Origin: [Flexibacter] sp. ATCC 35208
GTDB lineage: Bacteria; Bacteroidota; Bacteroidia; Chitinophagales; Chitinophagaceae
Direction: 5' to 3'
Length of the DNA: 64,000 bases
Assembly: GCF_001975825.1 (NCBI RefSeq)
Contig: NZ_MTKN01000043.1
Coordinates: forward strand, 1 to 64,000
The translations under genes and the position numbers were made by a program. Shown here in pieces: positions 44,409-52,458 of the stretch (the stretch's first letter is position 1; each line of letters starts with the position of its first letter). Under the pieces are notes generated by a model. The model did not search any database and was not told where the DNA came from. It worked only from the letters and a program-made list of their open reading frames with translations.

Positions 44409-44644
44409 AACTCAATGCCGTATTTAATAAATGGAAAGTCAATTACCTGAATAGCTAATGGACAGTACATTAATGCTGATTGTTGGCTTTTTATGCGCAA
44501 GCGAACTTTCTTTGATCCATTCCCTAAGAAATGAAATATAGTAGCCTCCACCATCCTAAAAGAGATTCGGCTTCAATAATCATAGACCCGGCGATAGCAA
44601 ACAAAATCTAAACCCAGACCTTTGCCTTATCAAAATCGCCCATC

Positions 44645-45349
44645 ATGAAAAATGTATTGATCACCGGCGCCAACAAAGGCATCGGCTATGAAGTAGCAAA
44701 AAAAATGGCTCAACTCGGCTATCACGTCTACCTCGGCTGCCGTGACGAGCAGAACGGTACTACCGCCATCAATCAATTAAAAGCCGAAGGCTTAACAAAT
44801 ATCGAATTCCTTAAAATCGATGTCTCCGACCTGCACGCTGTCAAACAGGCGGCTGCCAGCATCGCCTCTCTGGATATATTAATCAACAACGCCGGTATCC
44901 CAGGCGCACAACCACAAAATATCTCCGCCTGCGATATCGAAGAAATAAAAAGGATCTTCAACACTAACTATTTCGGCGTAATCCAAACTACCCAGGCATT
45001 CCTGCCCTTACTTAAAAAGGCCCCCCTGCCTGTCATCGTCAACGTATCCAGTGAACTCGGTTCCCTGGCCATGCAAACAGCCAAAGACCGCTTCGCCAAC
45101 TGGGACAACTACCATGCCTATGGTGCCACCAAAACGGCCCTGAACACATTCACCATCAACCTTTCCCAGGAATTACGTAATTTCAAAATTAATAGCGTAA
45201 CACCTGGCTACACCGCCACCGATCTCAATAACTTCGCTGGCTTCAAAACCGCCGCCCAGGGTGCCGAACCAATTGTTCGCCTGGCCACTATAGGAGAAGA
45301 TGGTCCAACCGGTCAATTCTTCCGTCAGGAAGGCGAGTTACCCTGGTAA
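44645..45349 (+). CDS. Short-chain dehydrogenase/reductase
   Basis: 234 residues. The cofactor motif TGANKGIG lies at 7-14 and NNAG near 81-84. Catalytic Ser lies near 135-136 (VNVSSELGS), with Tyr 159 and Lys 163 in YGATK, the classical SDR set. A positively charged residue after the second strand (GCRDE) suggests NADP preference. It resembles carbonyl-reductase-like SDRs. It is 12 bp upstream of an AraC regulator and probably shares its transcript. Confidence 0.9.
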   Translation: MKNVLITGANKGIGYEVAKKMAQLGYHVYLGCRDEQNGTTAINQLKAEGLTNIEFLKIDVSDLHAVKQAAASIASLDILINNAGIPGAQPQNISACDIEEIKRIFNTNYFGVIQTTQAFLPLLKKAPLPVIVNVSSELGSLAMQTAKDRFANWDNYHAYGATKTALNTFTINLSQELRNFKINSVTPGYTATDLNNFAGFKTAAQGAEPIVRLATIGEDGPTGQFFRQEGELPW

Positions 45350-45361
45350 ATTAACACAGAC

Positions 45362-46276
45362 ATGAGAGAACTACGTAGATTAACATCCATCCAGGAATTT
45401 CACCGTTTAAGAGGCTTACAGCCTCCTGCGCATCCGTTAATCAGCGTAGTCAATTATGCGGAGGTAGTACTTTCTTCCGAAAGTAATCATATCAACTGGG
45501 TACTTGATTTCTATTCCATCTCCTTAAAAAGAGACGTCGTTGTTAAATTCAGGTATGGTCAGCAACAATATGACTTTGACGAAGGCATCATGTATTTCAT
45601 CGCTCCCGGTCAGGTCTTCAATGTCGAAGTCCCAACCGAAGCGCAACCTAATAAATCCGGATGGATGCTACTCATTCACCCGGATTTCTTTTGGAACACT
45701 GCTCTGGCAAAGAATATCAAACAATACGAATATTTCGGTTATGCTGCGCACGAAGCGCTCTTCTTATCTGATAAAGAAGAAACGACCATCGTAAATATCA
45801 TTCATAATATCCGGCAGGAATATCATTCCAACATTGATAAATTCACCCAGCAAATCATTGTCTCTCACATTGAGACACTCCTGAATTATGCGGATAGGTT
45901 CTACAATCGCCAGTTCATCACGAGAAAAATCACCAGCCACCAGATCCTCGATAAATTGGAGCAATTGCTCAATACCTGTTTCCAAAGCGATAGCCTCTTA
46001 GCCAATGGTATCCCCACTGTGCAATTGATTTCCGAAAATCTGAATATCTCTCCTAACTACCTGAGTAGCCTGCTTAAAAATCTAACTGGCCAAAGCACCC
46101 AGCAGCATATACAAAACAAACTGATAGAAGTAGCCAAACAAAAGCTCTCTACCACCAGTTTATCAGTAAATGAAGTCGCTTATGAATTAGGATTTGAACA
46201 TCCTCAATCCTTCAGAAAGTTTTTTAAATCCAAGACGAATATGTCTCCATTGGAATTTAGGGAGTCGTTTAATTAG
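45362..46276 (+). CDS. AraC-family transcriptional regulator
   Basis: 304 residues. The N-terminal cupin-like sensing domain (MYFIAPGQVFNVEV) is followed by a C-terminal double HTH: VQLISENLNISPNYLSSLLK and SVNEVAYELGFEHPQSFRKF with the FRESFN end. It probably regulates the SDR gene upstream, as in many SDR-AraC pairs of Bacteroidota; the inducer is unknown. Confidence 0.9.
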   Translation: MRELRRLTSIQEFHRLRGLQPPAHPLISVVNYAEVVLSSESNHINWVLDFYSISLKRDVVVKFRYGQQQYDFDEGIMYFIAPGQVFNVEVPTEAQPNKSGWMLLIHPDFFWNTALAKNIKQYEYFGYAAHEALFLSDKEETTIVNIIHNIRQEYHSNIDKFTQQIIVSHIETLLNYADRFYNRQFITRKITSHQILDKLEQLLNTCFQSDSLLANGIPTVQLISENLNISPNYLSSLLKNLTGQSTQQHIQNKLIEVAKQKLSTTSLSVNEVAYELGFEHPQSFRKFFKSKTNMSPLEFRESFN

Positions 46277-46289
46277 TAACCTGAAATCC

Positions 46290-46480
46290 CGGTAAAAAAT
46301 TTTGTAATCTGGTTTTATTATCTAATTTTGCCTTCAGCATTCTGTTTAACCTATCTGTCAGCGAACAACCCATAGCATTTTTTTAATTCAAACAATTACC
46401 TATGTCATGATGTTGCCATCGAGAAAGCATTAACACCCGTTTATATTTAAATATCCCCAAATATTCGCATTCACAATCCA
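46290..46480 (+). repeat. Promoter-leader block, copy A
   Basis: About 190 bp aligning with 48088-48287. Conserved landmarks in order: TTTTGTA.TCT, TCTAATTTTG, CAGCATTC, ATCTGTCAG.GAA, TACCTATGTCAT, CATCGAGAAAGCATT, and a final ATTCGCATTC/GTTCGTATTC block. Gaps are short. The rest of the 514-bp gap (46277-46790) carries no gene I can support. Confidence 0.8.
46302..46330 (+). promoter_or_regulatory. Bacteroidota promoter in copy A
   Basis: TTG at 46302-46304, 18-nt spacer, TAATTTTG at 46323-46330: a full match to TTG-N-TAnnTTTG. Transcription would start near 46337 and leave a leader of about 450 nt before the ATG at 46791. The same element in copy B has an identical spacer length. Confidence 0.7.
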
Positions 46481-46790
46481 ATGCGCTGCTTTGGTATGCT
46501 TATCAACGTTTATGTTAGGAACTCCACCTATTGCCCAACCATAAGCAATATGGCCCACCTGAAAAATAAATATGTTGGCCTGGACTACCAGATATTCCGA
46601 TAACCAGCAGGCTCCCTGTTGTTTTTTAAGCATTATCGACTGAATCGTGAATTTGAAAATACAGCAAGTTTGAGCTGTAGAAAAGCTTTGGGACTATAGG
46701 CTTAATTGATGTTCTCCTCTATTGTAATAAACAAATCTAAAGGCTCATTTAACCTGGGACAATAATATCTTCATTTTTAATCCAAATTAC

Positions 46791-47957
46791 ATGCGATCAC
46801 TATTATTAATTTTATCCCTTTGTCTTGTTAATGTATTTGCGAAAGCGCAAATGTATGACTGTTTGAATTATTCGGCAGTTGCAATTCCCAGAAATGGAGT
46901 AAAAATAATGACTAATCTACCGAGTGCTGGTGCCAATATGATGCCTACTTTATTCATTCAGGGATTTGGGTTCGGCAATGCAGCTACTATTAATATTCAG
47001 CTGACCTTTTATTTCAACAGCAACACTTTTACAAACCCTAAAGCTTCTAACAGTGGTACCTATAGCCCGCCTATCACATTGGCACAGGAGAATGGTAAGG
47101 TGGTTATTTTTATTGATTCAAAAATTAACTACCAACGTTTCCATGTCAGTGCCTGGGGGTCTGGACTAGCATCTGAAACTGCTGCTAACTTCGCTGGCTG
47201 GACATGGGCAGATACAACATTATTTAGTGAGGCAACCAGTATTAAAACCGTTCCTTATATTAATAAATTCGATGGAACAGTCTATCTCCCGGACAGTGTA
47301 ACAGTTCTTCCTGAAGGAAGATTTGGGATCAGTACATTAACTCCCCGGGCCCCATTGGATGTCAGCACCACAATAGCTGATACTATTACAGCGGTTCTTT
47401 CCAGGTTACCTGAAGGACATTACTACGGCCGGGGGACAATGTTAGGTGTGCATGCTGTAAACTCTACGCCTCATTATAGTCCATCTTTTGCGATTGAACA
47501 TTATTTTTATGGGTATAAAAACAGCGCTATTAACTTTTGCAGAGGAAATTCCGTACAGGGTGGTTTTATGACATTCAGTACGAACGACGGAACAGAAAAA
47601 ATGCGGTTGGATGCAAGTGGTAATCTGGGAATTGGTACAGGCACTACTACTTTAGGTAAATACAAATTGACAGTAGAAGGTGCGATTGGCGCCAGAAAAT
47701 TACAAGTTACACAAGGAGCATGGGCTGACTTCGTATTTGCGCCTAATTATCAGTTACCCAATTTGTATGAAGTAGACAGGTACATAAAAGAGAATTGCCA
47801 TTTACCGGAGATCCCTACTGAAAAAGAGGTAAAGGAAAATGGAGTTGATGTGGGTGAAATGAACATGCGGCTATTACAGAAGGTGGAAGAGCTGACCTTG
47901 TATCTGATAGAACAGCAAAAGACAATAGATGAGTTGAAAAAAATAATTCAAAGGTAA
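46791..47957 (+). CDS. Secreted tail-fibre-like protein with C-terminal coiled-coil (S74-like tail)
   Basis: 388 residues with a signal peptide (1-20, ending in AKAQ). The middle holds GRFGIST, a SGNLGIGTGTTTLGKYKLTVEGAIGARK-type strand typical of Bacteroidota tail-fibre-like proteins (quoted only in part: NLGIGTG), then YQLPNLYEVDRYIKENCHLP and a coiled-coil tail ending in IDELKKIIQR. Related proteins are secreted or surface fibres; some have a self-cleaving S74 chaperone, which I cannot confirm here. Its leader is the paralogue of the one before the RHS-like operon. Confidence 0.75.
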   Translation: MRSLLLILSLCLVNVFAKAQMYDCLNYSAVAIPRNGVKIMTNLPSAGANMMPTLFIQGFGFGNAATINIQLTFYFNSNTFTNPKASNSGTYSPPITLAQENGKVVIFIDSKINYQRFHVSAWGSGLASETAANFAGWTWADTTLFSEATSIKTVPYINKFDGTVYLPDSVTVLPEGRFGISTLTPRAPLDVSTTIADTITAVLSRLPEGHYYGRGTMLGVHAVNSTPHYSPSFAIEHYFYGYKNSAINFCRGNSVQGGFMTFSTNDGTEKMRLDASGNLGIGTGTTTLGKYKLTVEGAIGARKLQVTQGAWADFVFAPNYQLPNLYEVDRYIKENCHLPEIPTEKEVKENGVDVGEMNMRLLQKVEELTLYLIEQQKTIDELKKIIQR

Positions 47958-47978
47958 TGGTGTTATTACAATAGAATT

Positions 47979-48026
47979 TTATAATAGTGTGTATGCTTTG
48001 TACGCAAAGCATACACACTATTATAA
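47979..48026. terminator. Long-stem hairpin after the fibre-like gene
   Basis: A perfect 22-bp stem (47979-48000 with 48005-48026) closes a TACG tetraloop. No long T-run follows, so it may be a terminator or RNA-protecting hairpin. The remaining 346-bp gap contains copy B of the promoter-leader block. Confidence 0.8.
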
Positions 48027-48087
48027 TTATAGGAAGGAAATAACTCTCCACCTCCGCACCCCCTCCATCAATCATTAATAAAATTCC

Positions 48088-48287
48088 TCCCAATAAATTT
48101 TGTATTCTCCATTTATTCTCTAATTTTGTCCCACAGCATTCCATTTTAACCTTTATCTGTCAGTGAATTACTTAACCCGTTTTTTTTAATCCAAAAATGT
48201 ACCTATGTCATAATTTTTACTCATCGAGAAAGCATTCATACCCATTCTGATTTAAGAATACCTATATGTTCGTATTCCCAATCACAA
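48088..48287 (+). repeat. Promoter-leader block, copy B
   Basis: Paralogue of 46290-46480 in the same orientation. It ends just before the TTG start at 48304. Conserved stretches include TCTAATTTTG, ATCTGTCAG, TACCTATGTCAT and CATCGAGAAAGCATT. Confidence 0.8.
48100..48128 (+). promoter_or_regulatory. Bacteroidota promoter of the RHS-like operon
   Basis: TTG at 48100-48102, 18-nt spacer and TAATTTTG at 48121-48128, exactly as in copy A. Transcription would start near 48135, about 170 nt before the first gene. Confidence 0.7.
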
Positions 48288-48303
48288 CTGTTTAAACAAC
48301 AAG

Positions 48304-50607
48304 TTGAAATCACTATACATTATATTATTCTTCCTCACGGCAGGGAGCCTGGTAACCTATGCTCAATTACAACGTAGTACCAGTCTGCCCGGAGCCCCAG
48401 GTAAAGGACCCATAGTTGCTTTTCCCCGTGGTATTAAACAATCTTCCGGCGAAGTGTCTTATATAATGGCAACTGACACCGGCGGTTATGTTAACCTGGT
48501 ACCCCTATACGGTAATCAACACTATGACACCACCACCCGGCCGCTACCACCCCGCAAGCCTTTCCTGAAGGTGCATGGGAATGTTATGTATGACTATTAC
48601 TACCAATCCGGCGTTGATACCCCATATCAGCAAAAAGATATTTACCAGCATACAGTACAGACCTATCTCGACATCACAGTAAGGGATCAATACCCTGTGC
48701 GTGTTGCATTCACCACTGCCAGAGGCAATTCAACCCTGTTCCGCAATATCACAGGCGTGAATATGCAGTACACGAATCGGGACTTCAAAAACCTGTTGTA
48801 TGATAAACTGCAAAAATGGGATGCTTCTCAAATAGGCCAGTTGCAACAATTACAATTAGAAAAGCAGCAGTTGAATGCAAAATCTTTAGAATTATACCAG
48901 TTAAAGGACTGGCTATCTTCTCCTGCCCAGTTACAACGATTAGTAGAAGCACGCGAGCGGAAGTTATACGGAAGAAGAGATACCCTGCCCACACCTGGGT
49001 TGGATTCTCTTCCCAAAGTGCCGTCAATGCCGGAAGTGCCTTCCTGGGATGTGATGCTTCGTTATAAAGGCCGCCTGAATACGAAAGACAGCGCCACAAA
49101 CCGTCTGCCTTCGGATTCAAGCTTTGAAAACTACTACGCTGCCCGTCAGCATCAGCTGGACTCTTTGCAGGATCGCCTGCGCATTATGGACAGCACCTAT
49201 CACGCTCACGAAGCACAGGTAGGTAACCTGAAAGGAGATGTCATTGAAAAGCTGATGAGCAGTAAAAACAATGCGGAGCTTTCTCAGCGTCTGAAAGAAA
49301 TGAACCTGCCAGACACAGTACTGCCTAAAGGCTACAAGACTTTATTGGCGATTCGCTCAATAGGTCTCGGCCGTACCATGGCTGACTACTCTGAACTAAC
49401 AGCCAAAGGCATCAGTATCACCGGTGTACAGGCAGAGTTCAACCCGTCTTATTACGTGGCAGTTGCTGCTGGTACGATCGATTATCGTTTCAGAAATTAC
49501 GTTGTAAATAGCGGTGCCCCCCGTCAATACCTGGCTTTGATAAGAGCCGGATATGGCATGAAAGAAGGCAATCACCTGTTCTTTACCTATTACATGGGTA
49601 AAAAGCAACTCTACAACCTGAATACCAGTGCAGATAGTACGAGTACTCCAAACTATCATATCATGGGTGTTGCTGTAGAAGGCCGCTGGCAGATCACGAA
49701 GCACACCTATATGACCGGAGAAGTGGCGAAGTCTTCTTTACCCTACTATCAGAAATCCGAACATAGTATGTTCAGTGATCATACCAATGAAGCTTATTCC
49801 CTGAGTGCGAATTCACTGATAGCAAAAACAGGTACTAAACTCACCGGTGTATACAAGATAATGGGAGCGGGCTTTCAGTCCTTCAGCCTTTATACGACAG
49901 GTTCCAAACAGATTGCATGGACCGTGCGTGTAGATCAGCCTTTCTTTAAACAGCAATTGTTAGTCACCGCCTCTGTACGCAGAAATGATTATACGAGTCA
50001 GTACCAGCAGGCCGATTATAAAAGCAATACCATTTTCAAAAGCATACAGGCAACATTAAGGATCAAACACTACCCTGTAGTGAGTGTGGGATATTATCCC
50101 ACCTCTCAGCTGACAAAACTCAGTGACGGTACTTATATAGAAAGTACTTTCTACACGATGGTAGGAACAGTGAGCCATTTCTACAAGGTACATAGTGTCA
50201 TGATGAATACAATGCTCTCCTACACCCGCTTCTACAACAAGCAGGATGATAGCAGCTTTGTATACTACAACACAAAGAACCTGTTGCTGAATCATACTAT
50301 GTTCATGGGCAAATTTACTGTACAGGGCACTGGTTCAGCGGCTATGAATGGCGACTATGACCTGTATGGTGCGGATGGTACAGTGTTGTATAAAGTCAAA
50401 AGCTGGCTGGACATTGGCGCAGGCTTGAAATATAGTTATCAAACAACCTATGAAATCAGGAATGTGGGCTATACCGGTACGGCTCGTGTGGCTATCCCAT
50501 ATTTCGGACAGATAGAGGTCATGGCAGATAAAGGATTTATCCCAGGAGCTGAAAAGCGATTGGTTTCAAATAATACAGGTCGAATCACCTATACTAAAAC
50601 ATTTTAA
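48304..50607 (+). CDS. Outer-membrane-like protein, first gene of the RHS-like operon
   Basis: 767 residues with a TTG start: the signal peptide begins directly after it (KSLYIILFFLTAGSLVTYAQ) and the next in-frame Met lies after the signal. Residues about 190-320 contain a coiled coil (LQQLQLEKQQLNAKSLELYQ) and a Pro-rich break. The C-terminal 400 residues are alternating strands with aromatic ends (HLFFTYYMGKKQLYNL), as in outer-membrane barrels, ending in RITYTKTF. It could be the secretion or anchoring partner of the giant proteins. I do not recognise a named family. Confidence 0.6.
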   Translation: MKSLYIILFFLTAGSLVTYAQLQRSTSLPGAPGKGPIVAFPRGIKQSSGEVSYIMATDTGGYVNLVPLYGNQHYDTTTRPLPPRKPFLKVHGNVMYDYYYQSGVDTPYQQKDIYQHTVQTYLDITVRDQYPVRVAFTTARGNSTLFRNITGVNMQYTNRDFKNLLYDKLQKWDASQIGQLQQLQLEKQQLNAKSLELYQLKDWLSSPAQLQRLVEARERKLYGRRDTLPTPGLDSLPKVPSMPEVPSWDVMLRYKGRLNTKDSATNRLPSDSSFENYYAARQHQLDSLQDRLRIMDSTYHAHEAQVGNLKGDVIEKLMSSKNNAELSQRLKEMNLPDTVLPKGYKTLLAIRSIGLGRTMADYSELTAKGISITGVQAEFNPSYYVAVAAGTIDYRFRNYVVNSGAPRQYLALIRAGYGMKEGNHLFFTYYMGKKQLYNLNTSADSTSTPNYHIMGVAVEGRWQITKHTYMTGEVAKSSLPYYQKSEHSMFSDHTNEAYSLSANSLIAKTGTKLTGVYKIMGAGFQSFSLYTTGSKQIAWTVRVDQPFFKQQLLVTASVRRNDYTSQYQQADYKSNTIFKSIQATLRIKHYPVVSVGYYPTSQLTKLSDGTYIESTFYTMVGTVSHFYKVHSVMMNTMLSYTRFYNKQDDSSFVYYNTKNLLLNHTMFMGKFTVQGTGSAAMNGDYDLYGADGTVLYKVKSWLDIGAGLKYSYQTTYEIRNVGYTGTARVAIPYFGQIEVMADKGFIPGAEKRLVSNNTGRITYTKTF

Positions 50608-51690
50608 ATGAGACATTTTATCCTGATAGCCCTGGTGTTGCTATCTCTTCAGGCAACCGCCCAGGTAAACATGACAGTGCAGTTACCCCCCACCGGTGTG
50701 ATGCAAAAAGCACAGTTATGGAATATCTTACTGGTATCTGCTTCTACTTCATCCATTTGGGTGCGTGTTGAATTACGTGTCACAGACGCCCAGTCCAATC
50801 AACCGGTATTGACAGGTGTAAGCCGTAATATAATGTTAAACAAAGGTGCCAAACAATTACAGGTAGCGGATGTAACGCCTGTTACCTACGAATACCTGTC
50901 ACCTACTGCTGACAGAAATGCGAATGGTCTGCTTATGGCAGGCACTTACACCGCATGTTACAGTGTATTCCTTGTATCAGGTGATGCATATTCCCTGATT
51001 GCAGAAGATTGTCTGCCATTCGCAGTAGAACCGGTAAGTCCGCCGCTGTTAAATAATCCGGCAGACCAAAGTGTAGTTGAAGGAAATTTACCTCAGTTCA
51101 CCTGGATACCTCCTGCTCCAATCACGATCTTCAGTGATCTGAACTACGATTTCACGATCGTAGAATTAAGGAATGGTCAATCTCCTGCCGAGGCGATCCA
51201 ATCAAATATTCCGGTGTACCACACCACTCATTTGAAAGATCAGTTCTTAAACTACCCTGCTTCCGCAGTAGCACTGGATACAGCGAAGAACTATGCCTGG
51301 ACAGTGGTTGCAAAGAACAACACGCAGTTCGCCGCACAAACGGACATCTGGACATTTAAGATCAAGGGTGTACCCTCTGAAAAAATAGTAGTGACGCAGG
51401 ATGCCTATGTACAACTGAAAAAAGAACTGGATGGTTCATCTGTGGCGTGCTCCGGCGCATTACAGTTCGGCTATAGCAACGATGCCGGCGATACTACCGT
51501 GACATATGAAATCATTTCCTTAGATGCAGGTCAAAGTGTTGTGAAGACCGCCACTCTCTCATTGGAGCGTGGTATGAACAACTTAAAAGTAGACCTGAAA
51601 AAAGTAAGTCTCACCACTGGTCAGTCCTACCTGTTCCGTTTAAAGAACGGCAGACGTGAATACTGGCAGATAAAATTTGTTTACAAATGA
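50608..51690 (+). CDS. Secreted Fn3-like protein, unknown function
   Basis: 360 residues with a signal peptide (1-18, ending in ATAQ). The ATG directly follows the upstream stop with no spacer. Beta-rich segments and a PQFTWIPPAPI - YAWTVVAKN pattern resemble fibronectin type III domains (about 150-255). Two further beta regions follow. The stop overlaps the next start (ATGA). It probably forms a periplasmic or surface accessory of the giant proteins. Confidence 0.6.
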   Translation: MRHFILIALVLLSLQATAQVNMTVQLPPTGVMQKAQLWNILLVSASTSSIWVRVELRVTDAQSNQPVLTGVSRNIMLNKGAKQLQVADVTPVTYEYLSPTADRNANGLLMAGTYTACYSVFLVSGDAYSLIAEDCLPFAVEPVSPPLLNNPADQSVVEGNLPQFTWIPPAPITIFSDLNYDFTIVELRNGQSPAEAIQSNIPVYHTTHLKDQFLNYPASAVALDTAKNYAWTVVAKNNTQFAAQTDIWTFKIKGVPSEKIVVTQDAYVQLKKELDGSSVACSGALQFGYSNDAGDTTVTYEIISLDAGQSVVKTATLSLERGMNNLKVDLKKVSLTTGQSYLFRLKNGRREYWQIKFVYK

Positions 51691-52421
51691 GGTACTTCCT
51701 TACACTAATTATTAGTATAGCTGCTGCTTTGTCTGTACAGGCACAGGATACTGTAGCTATTGCAAAAGCGATCAATATCTTCCGTCGGGTGCAGGCGAAA
51801 AGCCAGCAACAACCGGTAAGTTTTGAAGTGAATTATACTTATTCCAATGAGTCTACACCCGGAACATTGCTGGATAGTCTGAAGGGAAAGATAGAAATAA
51901 GCGGAGAGAACTATCGTAGTACGCTGGATAATACTGAGACGATTCGGAATGCTAAATATAGCATTGTACTATTTAAAGAGGATAAGCTCATGTACCTGGC
52001 AGCGAACAGTAAATCAGCTTCTCCTGCTGATCCGCTGGAGACATTGAATACATTACTGAAAGGTGCGACTAATAGTACATTCAGAACCGAAAAACGAAAC
52101 ACTATTATCAATGTTTCGTTCCCTGCCGGAGGCAATTGCAAACAGTTATCTATAACAATAGATACCGTCTCACAAAGATTGTTATCCATGCAGTATATCC
52201 TGAAAACAACCTTGTTGATGGGGGAAGAGATGAAGAATGAAGTGCCGGAAGGATATGAGGAATATGCACAGGTGAAAGCGAGCTTCTATAATTACAAAGA
52301 CATACCAGTGAATAGCAGCCGTTTTGATGAGAAGGCATTCTTTTATAAAGATGGGGATGCATTTAAAGTGACGCCTGAATATGAAGACTATAACATTTTC
52401 GTCGGCACACCTGGACTGTAA
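51687..52421 (+). CDS. Secreted protein, possibly LolA-like fold
   Basis: 244 residues with a signal peptide (1-20, ending in VQAQ). The body has FEVNYTYSNESTPGTLLDSLKG-type strands followed by GKIEISGENYRSTLDN, and a helix-strand pattern that could fit a LolA-like sheet; this is a weak call. It overlaps the upstream gene by 4 bp and precedes the giant gene by 37 bp. Confidence 0.55.
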   Translation: MRYFLTLIISIAAALSVQAQDTVAIAKAINIFRRVQAKSQQQPVSFEVNYTYSNESTPGTLLDSLKGKIEISGENYRSTLDNTETIRNAKYSIVLFKEDKLMYLAANSKSASPADPLETLNTLLKGATNSTFRTEKRNTIINVSFPAGGNCKQLSITIDTVSQRLLSMQYILKTTLLMGEEMKNEVPEGYEEYAQVKASFYNYKDIPVNSSRFDEKAFFYKDGDAFKVTPEYEDYNIFVGTPGL

Positions 52422-52458
52422 ATTTTAAAATATTATACCTAAGAAATAATTATCAATC

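Noticed and set aside
46430..46633. Minus-strand frame of 67 codons with a GHIAYGWAIGG stretch, at first sight like a papain-fold toxin fragment
   Set aside because: Its C-terminal third lies in the duplicated promoter-leader block, it has no upstream signals, and one short motif is not enough; at most a remnant.
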